Source of the DNA: SCTD01 sp046593875
GTDB taxonomy: Bacteria; Actinomycetota; Actinomycetes; Mycobacteriales; SCTD01
Direction: 5' to 3'
DNA length: 7,317 nt
Assembly (NCBI GenBank): GCA_046593875.1
Contig: JBKJQQ010000251.1
Coordinates: 1 to 7,317, forward strand
The notes under the pieces are model-generated. The model was not told the DNA's origin. It ran no database searches and saw nothing but the letters and a program-made list of their open reading frames with translations. A program made the translations under genes and the position numbers. Below, in pieces: positions 1 through 6,495 of this stretch (positions are counted from its first letter, which is position 1; every line of letters starts with the position of its first letter).

Positions 1-215
1 CCGGCCAGGTCTACACGGCCGTCGAGTCCCCTCGCGGCGAGCTCGGCATGCACGTGGTCAGCGACGGCGGCACGAGGCCGTACCGCGTCCACGTGCGCGA
101 CCCCTCCTTCACCAACCTGCAGGCCACGGCGGCGATGTGCGAGGGCGGCATGCTCTCGGACGCCATCGCCGCGGTGGCGTCGATCGACCCCGTGATGGGT
201 GGAGTGGACAGGTAG
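1..215 (+). CDS. nuoD: NADH-quinone oxidoreductase subunit D, C-terminal fragment
   Basis: This is the 3' end of nuoD, the 49-kDa-type subunit of the complex I connecting module, which with NuoB forms the quinone-reduction site. The reading frame begins at base 3 and gives 70 residues before the TAG stop at 213-215; the 5' part lies outside the window. Visible family signatures are the ESPRGELG segment (residues 8-15 of the fragment), the RPYRVHVRDPSF segment (25-36), and the terminal DPVMGGVDR, which matches the conserved aspartate-arginine ending of NuoD and group 4 NiFe-hydrogenase large subunits. The fragment has no frameshift. It abuts nuoE directly (TAGATG), consistent with one transcript. 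The related hydrogenase large subunit is the only realistic alternative, and the downstream nuoE-K genes rule that out. Confidence 0.96.
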   Translation, partial: GQVYTAVESPRGELGMHVVSDGGTRPYRVHVRDPSFTNLQATAAMCEGGMLSDAIAAVASIDPVMGGVDR

Positions 216-875
216 ATGGCTCTCACCGAGAAGACCCGCAGCGAGATGCGGGAGATCATCGCCCGCTACCCGAAGCCGCGCTCGGCCCTGCTCCCGATGC
301 TGCACCTCGTGCAGTCCGAGGAGGGCTACGTGACGCCCGAGGGCGTGACCATGTGCGCCGAGGAGCTCGGCCTGACCAAGGCCGAGGTCGGCGCGGTCGC
401 GACCTTCTACACGATGTACCGCCGCAAGCCGGCCGGGGAGTACCACGTCGGCGTCTGCACCAACACGCTCTGCGCGGTGCTCGGCGGCGACGCGATCCTC
501 GACGGGCTCAAGAGCCACCTCGGTATCGGCCACAACGAGACGACCGAGGACGGCCGCATCAGCCTCGAGCACATCGAGTGCAACGCGGCCTGCGACTACG
601 CCCCCGTGATGATGGTCAACTGGGAGTTCTACGACAACCAGACGCCCAGCAGTGCAAGGGATCTCGTCGACGCGTGCCGCGCGGGCACGCCGCCGGCGCC
701 GACCCGCGGACCGTCGTCGCTGTGCACCTTCAAGCAGGCCTCCCGCGTGCTGGCCGGCTTCGCCGACGGCCGGGCCAACGAGGGCGTCCAGGCCGGCCCG
801 CCGACGCTGGTCGGCCTCGAGCTGGCCAAGCAGCGCGGCGACACAGCACCCGCCTACCCGAACCAGGAGTCCTAG
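216..875 (+). CDS. nuoE: NADH-quinone oxidoreductase subunit E (24-kDa type, [2Fe-2S] N1a)
   Basis: This 219-residue protein belongs to the thioredoxin-like [2Fe-2S] ferredoxin family and is a peripheral subunit of the NADH dehydrogenase module, paired with NuoF. The N1a ligands are C81 and C86 (C-x4-C in VCTNTLC) and C122 and C126 (C-x3-C in ECNAACDYAP). The N-terminal helical region (about 1-65) carries the typical RYPKPRSALLPMLHLVQ and TFYTMY segments. The conserved core ends near residue 155. A further ~65 residues, rich in Pro, Gly and Ala, follow, making it longer than the E. coli protein (about 166 residues). Long NuoE tails are known in actinobacteria, and the tail's role is not apparent. 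The ATG follows the nuoD stop with no gap. A weak GGAG at 201-204 lies 11 nt upstream, so translation is probably coupled to nuoD. Confidence 0.97.
   Translation: MALTEKTRSEMREIIARYPKPRSALLPMLHLVQSEEGYVTPEGVTMCAEELGLTKAEVGAVATFYTMYRRKPAGEYHVGVCTNTLCAVLGGDAILDGLKSHLGIGHNETTEDGRISLEHIECNAACDYAPVMMVNWEFYDNQTPSSARDLVDACRAGTPPAPTRGPSSLCTFKQASRVLAGFADGRANEGVQAGPPTLVGLELAKQRGDTAPAYPNQES
865..869 (+). promoter_or_regulatory. Ribosome binding site of nuoF
   Basis: AGGAG lies 8 nt before the GTG at 878, inside the last codons of nuoE. It decides the nuoF start: the same frame stays open back to an ATG at 137, but residues encoded upstream of 878 are only a frame-shadow of nuoE. Confidence 0.8.
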
Positions 876-877
876 CG

Positions 878-2188
878 GTGGTCTTCACCCCTGTCCTGTC
901 CCGCCACTGGGACGACGCCGACTCCTTCACGATCGACGGCTACACCCGCCGCGGCGGCTACACCGCGCTGCCCAAGGCGCTGGCCATGGACCCGGACGCG
1001 CTCATCGCGCTGGTCAAGGAGTCCGGGCTGCGTGGCCGCGGCGGCGCGGGCTTCCCCACCGGGATGAAGTGGGGCTTCATCCCGCAGGGCGACACCGGGC
1101 AGGGCGCCAAGCCGCACTACCTCGTCGTCAACGCCGACGAGAGCGAGCCGGGGACCTGCAAGGACACCCCGTTCATGATGGCCAACCCGCACGCGCTGGT
1201 CGAGGGCGTGATCATCTCCTCCTACGCCATCCGCGCCGGCTTCGCGGTCATCTACATCCGCGGTGAGGTCGTGCACGTCATCCGCCGGCTGCAGCAGGCC
1301 GTCATCGACGCCTACGCCGCCGGCCACCTCGGCAAGGACATCGGCGGCACCGGCTACGACCTCGACGTCGTCGTGCACGCCGGCTCGGGCGCCTACATCT
1401 GCGGCGAGGAGACGGCGCTGCTCGACTCGCTCGAGGGCTACCGCGGCCAACCTCGCCTGCGCCCGCCGTTCCCGGCGACGCACGGCCTCTACGCGAGCCC
1501 GACCGTCGTCAACAACGTGGAGAGCATCGCGAGCGTCCCGAGCATCGTGCTCGGCGGGGCCGCGTGGTTCGCCAGCATGGGCACCGAGAAGAGCAAGGGC
1601 TACACGCTGTACTCGCTGTCCGGCCACGTGAAGAACCCCGGCCAGTTCGAGGCGCCGCTGGGCATCACGCTGCGGCAGCTGCTCGACCTGTCCGGCGGCA
1701 TGCGCGAGGGCCACACGCTGAAGTTCTGGACGCCGGGCGGTTCCTCGACGCCGCTGCTGACCGACGAGCACCTCGACGTCCCGCTGGACTACGAGGGCGT
1801 CGCCGCCGCCGGCTCGATGCTGGGTACCAAGGCGCTGCAGTGCTTCGACGAGACCACCTGCGCGGTGCGGGCGATCCTGCGCTGGACCGAGTTCTACGCG
1901 CACGAGTCCTGCGGCAAGTGCACGCCGTGCCGCGAGGGCACCTACTGGATGGTGCAGATCCTGCAGCGCCTCGAGGCCGGCAACGGCACCGAGGAGGACA
2001 TCGCCACGCTGCTCGACACCTGCGACAACATCTTCGGCCGCTCGTTCTGCGCGCTGGGCGACGGCGCGACCAGCCCGATCGTGAGCGGCGTGCAGTACTT
2101 CCGCGACGAGTTCATCGCGCACATCACCAACAAGGGCTGCCCGTTCGACCCGGTGGCGTCGACCGTCTTCGCCGGAGCGAGCGCGTGA
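878..2188 (+). CDS. nuoF: NADH-quinone oxidoreductase subunit F (NADH/FMN-binding, [4Fe-4S] N3)
   Basis: This 436-residue protein is the electron entry subunit of complex I: it oxidises NADH through FMN and passes electrons to cluster N3. The Gly-rich FMN-binding loop GLRGRGGAGFPTGMKW is at residues 50-65. The acidic NADESEPGTCKD segment (85-96) and GAYICGEETALLDSLEG (171-187) form the nucleotide/flavin pocket. The SLBB (soluble-ligand-binding beta-grasp) domain lies around 245-325. The C-terminal helical domain holds the N3 ligands C345, C348 and C351 (ESCGKCTPCREG) and C391 (FCALGDGA). Length matches the family (about 430-445). The GTG start is supported by AGGAG 8 nt upstream, a 2-nt gap after nuoE, and the point where homology-like sequence begins. 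The end overlaps nuoG by 4 nt (GTGA). No key residue is missing. Formate dehydrogenase or hydrogenase diaphorase subunits share the fold, but the gene context settles the assignment. Confidence 0.98.
   Translation: MVFTPVLSRHWDDADSFTIDGYTRRGGYTALPKALAMDPDALIALVKESGLRGRGGAGFPTGMKWGFIPQGDTGQGAKPHYLVVNADESEPGTCKDTPFMMANPHALVEGVIISSYAIRAGFAVIYIRGEVVHVIRRLQQAVIDAYAAGHLGKDIGGTGYDLDVVVHAGSGAYICGEETALLDSLEGYRGQPRLRPPFPATHGLYASPTVVNNVESIASVPSIVLGGAAWFASMGTEKSKGYTLYSLSGHVKNPGQFEAPLGITLRQLLDLSGGMREGHTLKFWTPGGSSTPLLTDEHLDVPLDYEGVAAAGSMLGTKALQCFDETTCAVRAILRWTEFYAHESCGKCTPCREGTYWMVQILQRLEAGNGTEEDIATLLDTCDNIFGRSFCALGDGATSPIVSGVQYFRDEFIAHITNKGCPFDPVASTVFAGASA
2174..2177 (+). promoter_or_regulatory. Ribosome binding site of nuoG
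   Basis: GGAG lies 7 nt before the GTG at 2185, within the last codons of nuoF. It supports the overlapping start over the alternative in-frame GTG at 2218 (residue 12). Confidence 0.7.
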
Positions 2189-4644
2189 CCGTCACCGCCT
2201 CGACGTCGAGCGGCGTCGTGCCTTCACCTGCTCCCGGGCCAGACCTCATCACCTGCACCATCGACGGGTTCGAGGTCGCCGTCCCCAAGGGCACGCTCAT
2301 CATCCGCGCGGCCGAGCTGCTCGGCATCCAGATCCCGCGCTTCTGCGACCACCCGCTGCTCGACCCGGTCGGCGCCTGTCGCCAGTGCATCGTCGAGGTC
2401 GAGGGGCAGCGCAAGCCGCTGACCGCCTGCACCAGCACCGTCACCGAGGGCATGGTCGTCAAGACCCAGCTCACCAGTGCGGTGGCGAAGAAGTCGCAGG
2501 AGGGCACGCTCGAGCTGCTGCTCATCAACCACCCGCTCGACTGCCCGGTCTGCGACAAGGGCGGCGAGTGCCCGCTGCAGAACCAGACGATGACCAACGG
2601 CAACGCCGAGTCGCGCTTCCACGACGTGAAGCGGACCTTCCCGAAGCCGATCGCCATCTCCAGCCAGGTGCTCCTGGACCGTGAGCGCTGCGTGCTGTGC
2701 GCCCGCTGCACCCGCTTCTCCCAGCAGGTGGCCGGCGACCCGTTCATCGAGCTGTTCGAGCGCGGCGCGCTGCAGCAGGTCGCCATCTACTCCGACCAGC
2801 CGTTCGAGAGCTACTTCTCCGGCAACACCGTGCAGATCTGCCCCGTCGGCGCGCTGACCGGTGCGGCCTACCGCTTCCGCGCGCGGCCCTTCGACCTGGT
2901 GTCCAGCCCGATGGTGTGCGAGCACTGCGCCGCGGGCTGCGCGCTGCGCACCGACCATCGCCGCGGCAAGGTCCTGCGCCGGCTGGCCGGCGACGACCCC
3001 GAGGTCAACGAGGAGTGGAACTGCGACAAGGGCCGCTGGGCGTTCACCTACGCCCAGCAGGGTGACCGCATCGCGACCCCGCTGCTGCGCGACTACGACA
3101 CCGGCGCGCTGCGCCCGGCCTCCTGGACCGAGGCGCTCGACCGCGCCGCCGAGGGCCTGAAGCTGGCCAAGCTCGGCAAGGGCGTCGGCGTGCTGCCCGG
3201 CGGCCGCCTGACGGTCGAGGACGCCTACGCCTACAGCAAGTTCGCCCGCGTCGTGCTCGGCACCAACGACGTCGACAGCCGCGTCCGGCCGCACTCCGCC
3301 GAGGAGCAGGACTTCCTCGCCGCGCACGTCGCTGGCCGCTACGCCGGCCAGGAGGGCGTGGTCACCTACGCCGACCTGGAGTCCGCGCGCACCGTGCTGC
3401 TCGTCGGCTTCGAGCCGGAGGAGGAGTCGCCGATCGTCTTCCTGCGGCTCCGCAAGGCCGTCCGCCGGGTCGGAACGCGCGTCTTCACGATCGCGCCGTT
3501 CCGCAGCCCCGGCACCGTCAAGACCGCCGCCCGCCTGCTGCAGACCGCGCCCGGCGGCGAGGCCGCTGTGCTGGCCGGGCTGCTCGGTGCGAGTGACGGC
3601 GTCGCCGGTGAGGCCGCGGCCGCGCTCGCCGAGCCCGGCGCCGTGATCCTCGTCGGTGAGCGGCTCGCCGCGACGCCGGGCGCGCTGTCCGCCGCCTCCC
3701 GCCTGGCCGTCGCCACCGGCGCCCGCCTGGCCTGGATCCCACGCCGCGCCGGCGAGCGCGGCGCTGTGGACGCGGGAGCCCTGCCGGGCCTGCTGCCCGG
3801 CGGCCGCACCGCGACGCAGTCAGCCGACCTCGGCTGGGGCGAGCTGCCCGAGACCCCGGGCCGCGACCTGACCGGCATCCTCACCGCCGCCCGCGACGGC
3901 GATTTGTCGGCGCTGGTCGTCGGCGCCGTCGACCCGGCCGACTGCCCCGACCCGTGGCTGGCGCTCGACGCGCTCGACAACGTCGGCTTCCTGGTCAGCC
4001 TCGAGCTGCGCCGCTCGCCGGTCACCGACCGCGCCGACGTCGTCTTCCCGGTTGCCGCTGCGGTGGAGAAGGCTGGGACCTTCCTGGACTGGGAGGGTCG
4101 CGCCCGTCCCTTCGAGCAGGTGCTGTCCGCCAGCGGCCTGCTCACCGACGGCCGCGTGCTGCACGTGCTCGCCGACGAGATCGACCTGCCGCTCGGCCTT
4201 CCCGACGTCGCGTCCGCGCGCGCCGAGATCGGTCGCATCGGCGCCGCTCCCGGCAGCGCTCCCGCCCCGTCGGCTGAGGCCGAGGCCGCCGCCGAGCCCG
4301 CCGCAGGTGAGGCCGTGCTGGCCTCCTGGCACTGGCTGCTCGACGACGGGTCTCTCCAGGACGGCGAGCCGTTCCTGGCCGGCACCGCCAAGAAGCCGCG
4401 CCTGCACCTGTCCGCCACGACCGCCGCGGAGCTCGGCGCCACCGAGGGCGCGCTGGTCACCGTCACGTCCGACCGCGGCAGCCTGACCCTCCCGCTGGTC
4501 GTCGCCGACCTGCCCGACCGCGTCGTCTGGGTGCCCACCCGCACCCCCGACGCCGCGGTGCGCCGGGACCTCGCGGTCAACCCCGGCGCCGTCGTCCGCC
4601 TGGCTGTCACCGGCGCCACGCCCGCCCCCGGAGGAGTCGCGTGA
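2185..4644 (+). CDS. nuoG: NADH-quinone oxidoreductase subunit G (75-kDa type; N1b, N4, N5, N7)
   Basis: This 819-residue protein is the largest soluble subunit of complex I and relays electrons from NuoF toward NuoI. A low-complexity leader (1-20) precedes a [2Fe-2S] plant-type ferredoxin domain with N1b ligands C54, C65, C68 and C82. The His-Cys [4Fe-4S] N5 site is H116, C120, C123, C129 (NHPLDCPVCDKGGEC). N4 is C169, C172, C175 and C219. The N7 site, C245, C248, C252 and C280 (C-x2-C-x3-C-x27-C), is complete. A degenerate molybdopterin-oxidoreductase-like domain follows (about 295-680) with no molybdenum-binding role expected. An Ala/Glu/Pro linker (about 686-709) leads to a small C-terminal domain (about 735-812) resembling the molydopterin-dinucleotide-binding fold. 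The GTG start overlaps the nuoF stop and has GGAG 7 nt upstream. The same frame is open back to 1564, but that part shadows nuoF. Confidence 0.97.
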   Translation: MTVTASTSSGVVPSPAPGPDLITCTIDGFEVAVPKGTLIIRAAELLGIQIPRFCDHPLLDPVGACRQCIVEVEGQRKPLTACTSTVTEGMVVKTQLTSAVAKKSQEGTLELLLINHPLDCPVCDKGGECPLQNQTMTNGNAESRFHDVKRTFPKPIAISSQVLLDRERCVLCARCTRFSQQVAGDPFIELFERGALQQVAIYSDQPFESYFSGNTVQICPVGALTGAAYRFRARPFDLVSSPMVCEHCAAGCALRTDHRRGKVLRRLAGDDPEVNEEWNCDKGRWAFTYAQQGDRIATPLLRDYDTGALRPASWTEALDRAAEGLKLAKLGKGVGVLPGGRLTVEDAYAYSKFARVVLGTNDVDSRVRPHSAEEQDFLAAHVAGRYAGQEGVVTYADLESARTVLLVGFEPEEESPIVFLRLRKAVRRVGTRVFTIAPFRSPGTVKTAARLLQTAPGGEAAVLAGLLGASDGVAGEAAAALAEPGAVILVGERLAATPGALSAASRLAVATGARLAWIPRRAGERGAVDAGALPGLLPGGRTATQSADLGWGELPETPGRDLTGILTAARDGDLSALVVGAVDPADCPDPWLALDALDNVGFLVSLELRRSPVTDRADVVFPVAAAVEKAGTFLDWEGRARPFEQVLSASGLLTDGRVLHVLADEIDLPLGLPDVASARAEIGRIGAAPGSAPAPSAEAEAAAEPAAGEAVLASWHWLLDDGSLQDGEPFLAGTAKKPRLHLSATTAAELGATEGALVTVTSDRGSLTLPLVVADLPDRVVWVPTRTPDAAVRRDLAVNPGAVVRLAVTGATPAPGGVA
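3191..3207 (+). repeat. 17-nt direct repeat, copy 1 (within nuoG)
   Basis: The 17 bases TGCTGCCCGGCGGCCGC recur identically at 3791-3807, exactly 600 nt downstream and in the same reading frame. Here they encode most of VLPGGR (residues 336-341), in a segment followed by LTVEDAYAY typical of the molybdopterin-like fold. Probably chance convergence under strong GC codon bias. Confidence 0.5.
3791..3807 (+). repeat. 17-nt direct repeat, copy 2 (within nuoG)
   Basis: Identical to 3191-3207. It encodes most of LLPGGR (residues 536-541) in the variable part of the molybdopterin-like domain. The copy overlaps a perfect 7-bp inverted repeat with a 5-nt loop (3783-3789 and 3795-3801). Confidence 0.5.
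4630..4636 (+). promoter_or_regulatory. Ribosome binding site of nuoH
   Basis: GGAGGAG ends 4 nt before the GTG at 4641 (6 nt if GGAGG is used). It is a strong site embedded in the last codons of nuoG and fixes the nuoH start at the GTGA overlap. Confidence 0.8.
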
Positions 4645-5972
4645 ACTGGCTCTCTCAAGACGGCAGCAGCGACACCCAGCTGCCGCTGACCAGCTTCGGC
4701 AACGAGCCGCTGTGGCTCACCATCGGCAAGGCGCTGTTCGTCTTCGTCCTGCTGCTGCTCATGACGTTGTTCACCATCGTCTTCGAGCGCAAGGTCGTCG
4801 CGCGCATGCAGCAGCGCAGCGGCCCGAACCGCGTCGGTCCCGGCGGCTGGGGCCAGTCGCTCGCCGACGGCATCAAGCTCGCCTTCAAGGAAGACATCAT
4901 CCCGAAGCTGGCGGACAAGCCGGTCTACCTGCTCGCGCCTTTGCTGTCGGCGATCCCCGCCCTGCTCGCGTTCTCGGTCATCCCGTTCGGCCCGAAGGTC
5001 TCGATCGGCGGCAACGAGACCGCCCTGCAGCTGACCGACCTGCCGGTCGGCGTGCTGTGGATCCTGGCCTGCGCCAGCCTCGGCGTCTACGGCATCGTCC
5101 TGGCCGGCTGGAGCTCCGGCTCCACCTATCCGCTGCTGGGCGGGCTGCGGTCCGCCGCCCAGGTCATCTCGTACGAGATCGCGATGGCGCTCGCCCTGAT
5201 CGCGGTGTTCCTCTACGCGGGGTCGCTGTCCACCAGCGAGATCGTCGCTGCGCAGGAGAGCCGCTGGTTCATCCTCACGCTCCCGGTCAGCTTCGTCATC
5301 TACGTCATCGCGATGACGGGCGAGACCAACCGCGCGCCCTTCGACCTGCCCGAGGCCGAGTCCGAGCTCGTCGGCGGCTTCCACACCGAGTACAGCTCGC
5401 TGAAGTTCGCGATGTTCTTCCTGGCCGAGTACATCAACATGGTCACCGTCTCGGCGCTGGCCACCACGCTGTTCCTCGGCGGCTGGCAGCCGATCTTCCC
5501 GTTCAGCCGGGTCGAGTGGATGAGCGAGGGCTTCTTCCCGATCATCTGGTTCCTGAGCAAGACGATGGCCTTCATCTTCTTCTTCATCTGGCTGCGCGGC
5601 GTGCTGCCCCGCATGCGCTACGACACCTTCATGCGCTTCGGCTGGAAGGTGCTCGTCCCGGTCGGGCTGCTCTGGATCCTGCTCGTCGCCGCGATCCGCA
5701 CAGCGACGCTCGAGGTCGACGACCGCCGCACGCTGCTGCTCGGTGTCGGCGCCGTCTTCGCCGTCGTGCTCGCGGTCTTCTGGCTGATCCCCGCTCCGAA
5801 GCAGGACGACGAGGACCGGCTCGGCACGGGCCCCGGCACCGACCTCACGCCGCGGGACCAGGGCGGGTTCCCGACGCCGCCGATGGACCTCGTCGTCCCT
5901 CCGACGCCGCGATCGCTGGCGTCGGCGCGTGTGACCGCAGGCGCCCCCGACACCACCGACAGGGAGGCCTGA
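4641..5972 (+). CDS. nuoH: NADH-quinone oxidoreductase subunit H (membrane, quinone-site subunit)
   Basis: This 443-residue membrane protein anchors the soluble arm and forms the quinone entry chamber with NuoB and NuoD. Hydrophobic segments fall at about 27-47, 96-117, 134-155, 177-195, 209-226, 256-280, 301-320 and 335-352, the usual eight helices, with an extra one at 365-384. Family motifs include FERKVVARMQQRSGPNRVGP (48-67), GLRSAAQVISYEIAM (168-182), and the quinone-site loop GETNRAPFDLPEAESELVGG (227-246) followed by FHTEYSS. The common form is about 325-340 residues, so the C-terminus is extended by roughly 90. The last ~59 residues are acidic then Pro/Thr-rich. Extended NuoH is known in actinobacteria. 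The GTG start overlaps the nuoG stop (GTGA), and nuoI follows after 1 nt. Confidence 0.97.
   Translation: MNWLSQDGSSDTQLPLTSFGNEPLWLTIGKALFVFVLLLLMTLFTIVFERKVVARMQQRSGPNRVGPGGWGQSLADGIKLAFKEDIIPKLADKPVYLLAPLLSAIPALLAFSVIPFGPKVSIGGNETALQLTDLPVGVLWILACASLGVYGIVLAGWSSGSTYPLLGGLRSAAQVISYEIAMALALIAVFLYAGSLSTSEIVAAQESRWFILTLPVSFVIYVIAMTGETNRAPFDLPEAESELVGGFHTEYSSLKFAMFFLAEYINMVTVSALATTLFLGGWQPIFPFSRVEWMSEGFFPIIWFLSKTMAFIFFFIWLRGVLPRMRYDTFMRFGWKVLVPVGLLWILLVAAIRTATLEVDDRRTLLLGVGAVFAVVLAVFWLIPAPKQDDEDRLGTGPGTDLTPRDQGGFPTPPMDLVVPPTPRSLASARVTAGAPDTTDREA
5961..5967 (+). promoter_or_regulatory. Ribosome binding site of nuoI
   Basis: AGGGAGG lies 6 nt before the ATG at 5974, within the last codons of nuoH. 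It is one of the strongest Shine-Dalgarno matches in the window and supports this start. Confidence 0.8.
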
Positions 5973-5973
5973 G

Positions 5974-6495
5974 ATGGCCGGCGCTCTCGACCCGCTGCGC
6001 GGGTTCGGGCTCACCTTCGCCCAGATGTTCAAGAAGGTGACCACCGAGCAGTACCCCGAGGAGGTCACGCCGACGGCCCCGCGCTACCACGGGCGGCACG
6101 TCCTGAACCGGCACCCCGACGGCCTGGAGAAGTGCATCGGCTGCGAGCTGTGCGCCTGGGCCTGCCCGGCCGACGCCATCTACGTCGAGGGCGCCGACAA
6201 CACCGAGGCGGCCCGCTACTCGCCCGGTGAGCGCTACGCGTCGATCTACCAGATCAACTACCTGCGCTGCATCTTCTGCGGCCTGTGCATCGAGGCGTGC
6301 CCGACCCGCTCGTTGACCATGACCAACGAGTACGAGCTCGCCGACGACAGCCGGCAGGACCTCATCTTCACCAAGACGCAGCTCATGGCGCCGCTGCTTC
6401 CCGGCATGGAGCAGCCGCCCCACCCGATGCGCCTGGGCGACACCGACACCGCCTACTACGTCGGCGCGACGACCTCCACCGAGGCGGAGCGATGA
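5974..6495 (+). CDS. nuoI: NADH-quinone oxidoreductase subunit I (2x[4Fe-4S] ferredoxin, N6a/N6b)
   Basis: This 173-residue TYKY-type ferredoxin subunit passes electrons from NuoG to NuoB (N2). It has two classic C-x2-C-x2-C-x3-CP motifs: C54, C57, C60, C64 (CIGCELCAWACP) and C99, C102, C105, C109 (CIFCGLCIEACP). All eight ligands are present. The amphipathic N-terminal segment GFGLTFAQMFKK (10-21) is the usual part lying along the membrane arm. It is followed by PRYHGRHVLNRHPDGLEKC (36-54), typical of the family. The C-terminal ~55 residues lack cysteines and appear loosely structured. It starts 1 nt after nuoH with a strong AGGGAGG site, and its TGA overlaps the nuoJ ATG by 4 nt. Hydrogenase-linked ferredoxins share the fold, but context and the N-terminal region favour NuoI. 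Confidence 0.98.
   Translation: MAGALDPLRGFGLTFAQMFKKVTTEQYPEEVTPTAPRYHGRHVLNRHPDGLEKCIGCELCAWACPADAIYVEGADNTEAARYSPGERYASIYQINYLRCIFCGLCIEACPTRSLTMTNEYELADDSRQDLIFTKTQLMAPLLPGMEQPPHPMRLGDTDTAYYVGATTSTEAER
6481..6489 (+). promoter_or_regulatory. Ribosome binding region of nuoJ
   Basis: GAGG at 6481-6484 is 7 nt before the ATG at 6492; GGAG at 6486-6489 is only 2 nt before and too close. The overlap with the nuoI stop (ATGA) suggests translational coupling. Confidence 0.55.

Noticed and set aside
137..877. A possible N-terminal extension of NuoF from the ATG at 137.
   Set aside because: The extra residues are an Arg-rich shadow of nuoD/nuoE. The GTG at 878 has AGGAG 8 nt upstream and gives a normal-length NuoF.
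872..2122. A 416-codon - strand open frame opposite nuoF.
   Set aside because: Repetitive Ala/Arg/Val/Glu composition, no domain signature and full overlap with nuoF, whose cofactor motifs are intact.
1564..2184. A possible NuoG extension upstream of 2185 (frame open from ATG 1564), which might suggest a NuoF-NuoG fusion.
   Set aside because: The upstream part is an out-of-frame reading of nuoF; GGAG and the GTGA overlap place the start at 2185.
2224..3327. A 367-codon - strand open frame opposite nuoG.
   Set aside because: Low-complexity Ala/Gly/Val/Asp sequence mirroring nuoG codons; a GC-driven shadow.
2479..4182. The molybdopterin-oxidoreductase-like region of NuoG as evidence of a formate dehydrogenase or other Mo enzyme.
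   Set aside because: No catalytic Cys/Sec region is evident, and this degenerate domain is standard in NuoG. N1b, N4, N5 and N7 ligands and the nuo gene order identify complex I.
4712..6040. A 442-codon + strand frame overlapping nuoH in another register.
   Set aside because: It reads as Arg/Ala/His/Pro-rich sequence with no membrane segments, while nuoH in the other frame has all family motifs.
3366..6068. A 900-codon open frame on the - strand antisense to nuoG, nuoH and the start of nuoI.
   Set aside because: Its composition is Arg/Ala/Ser/Asp-rich with no recognisable motif, and it lies opposite well-supported genes. In DNA with almost all third positions G or C, stops are rare in some antisense frames, so such length is expected.
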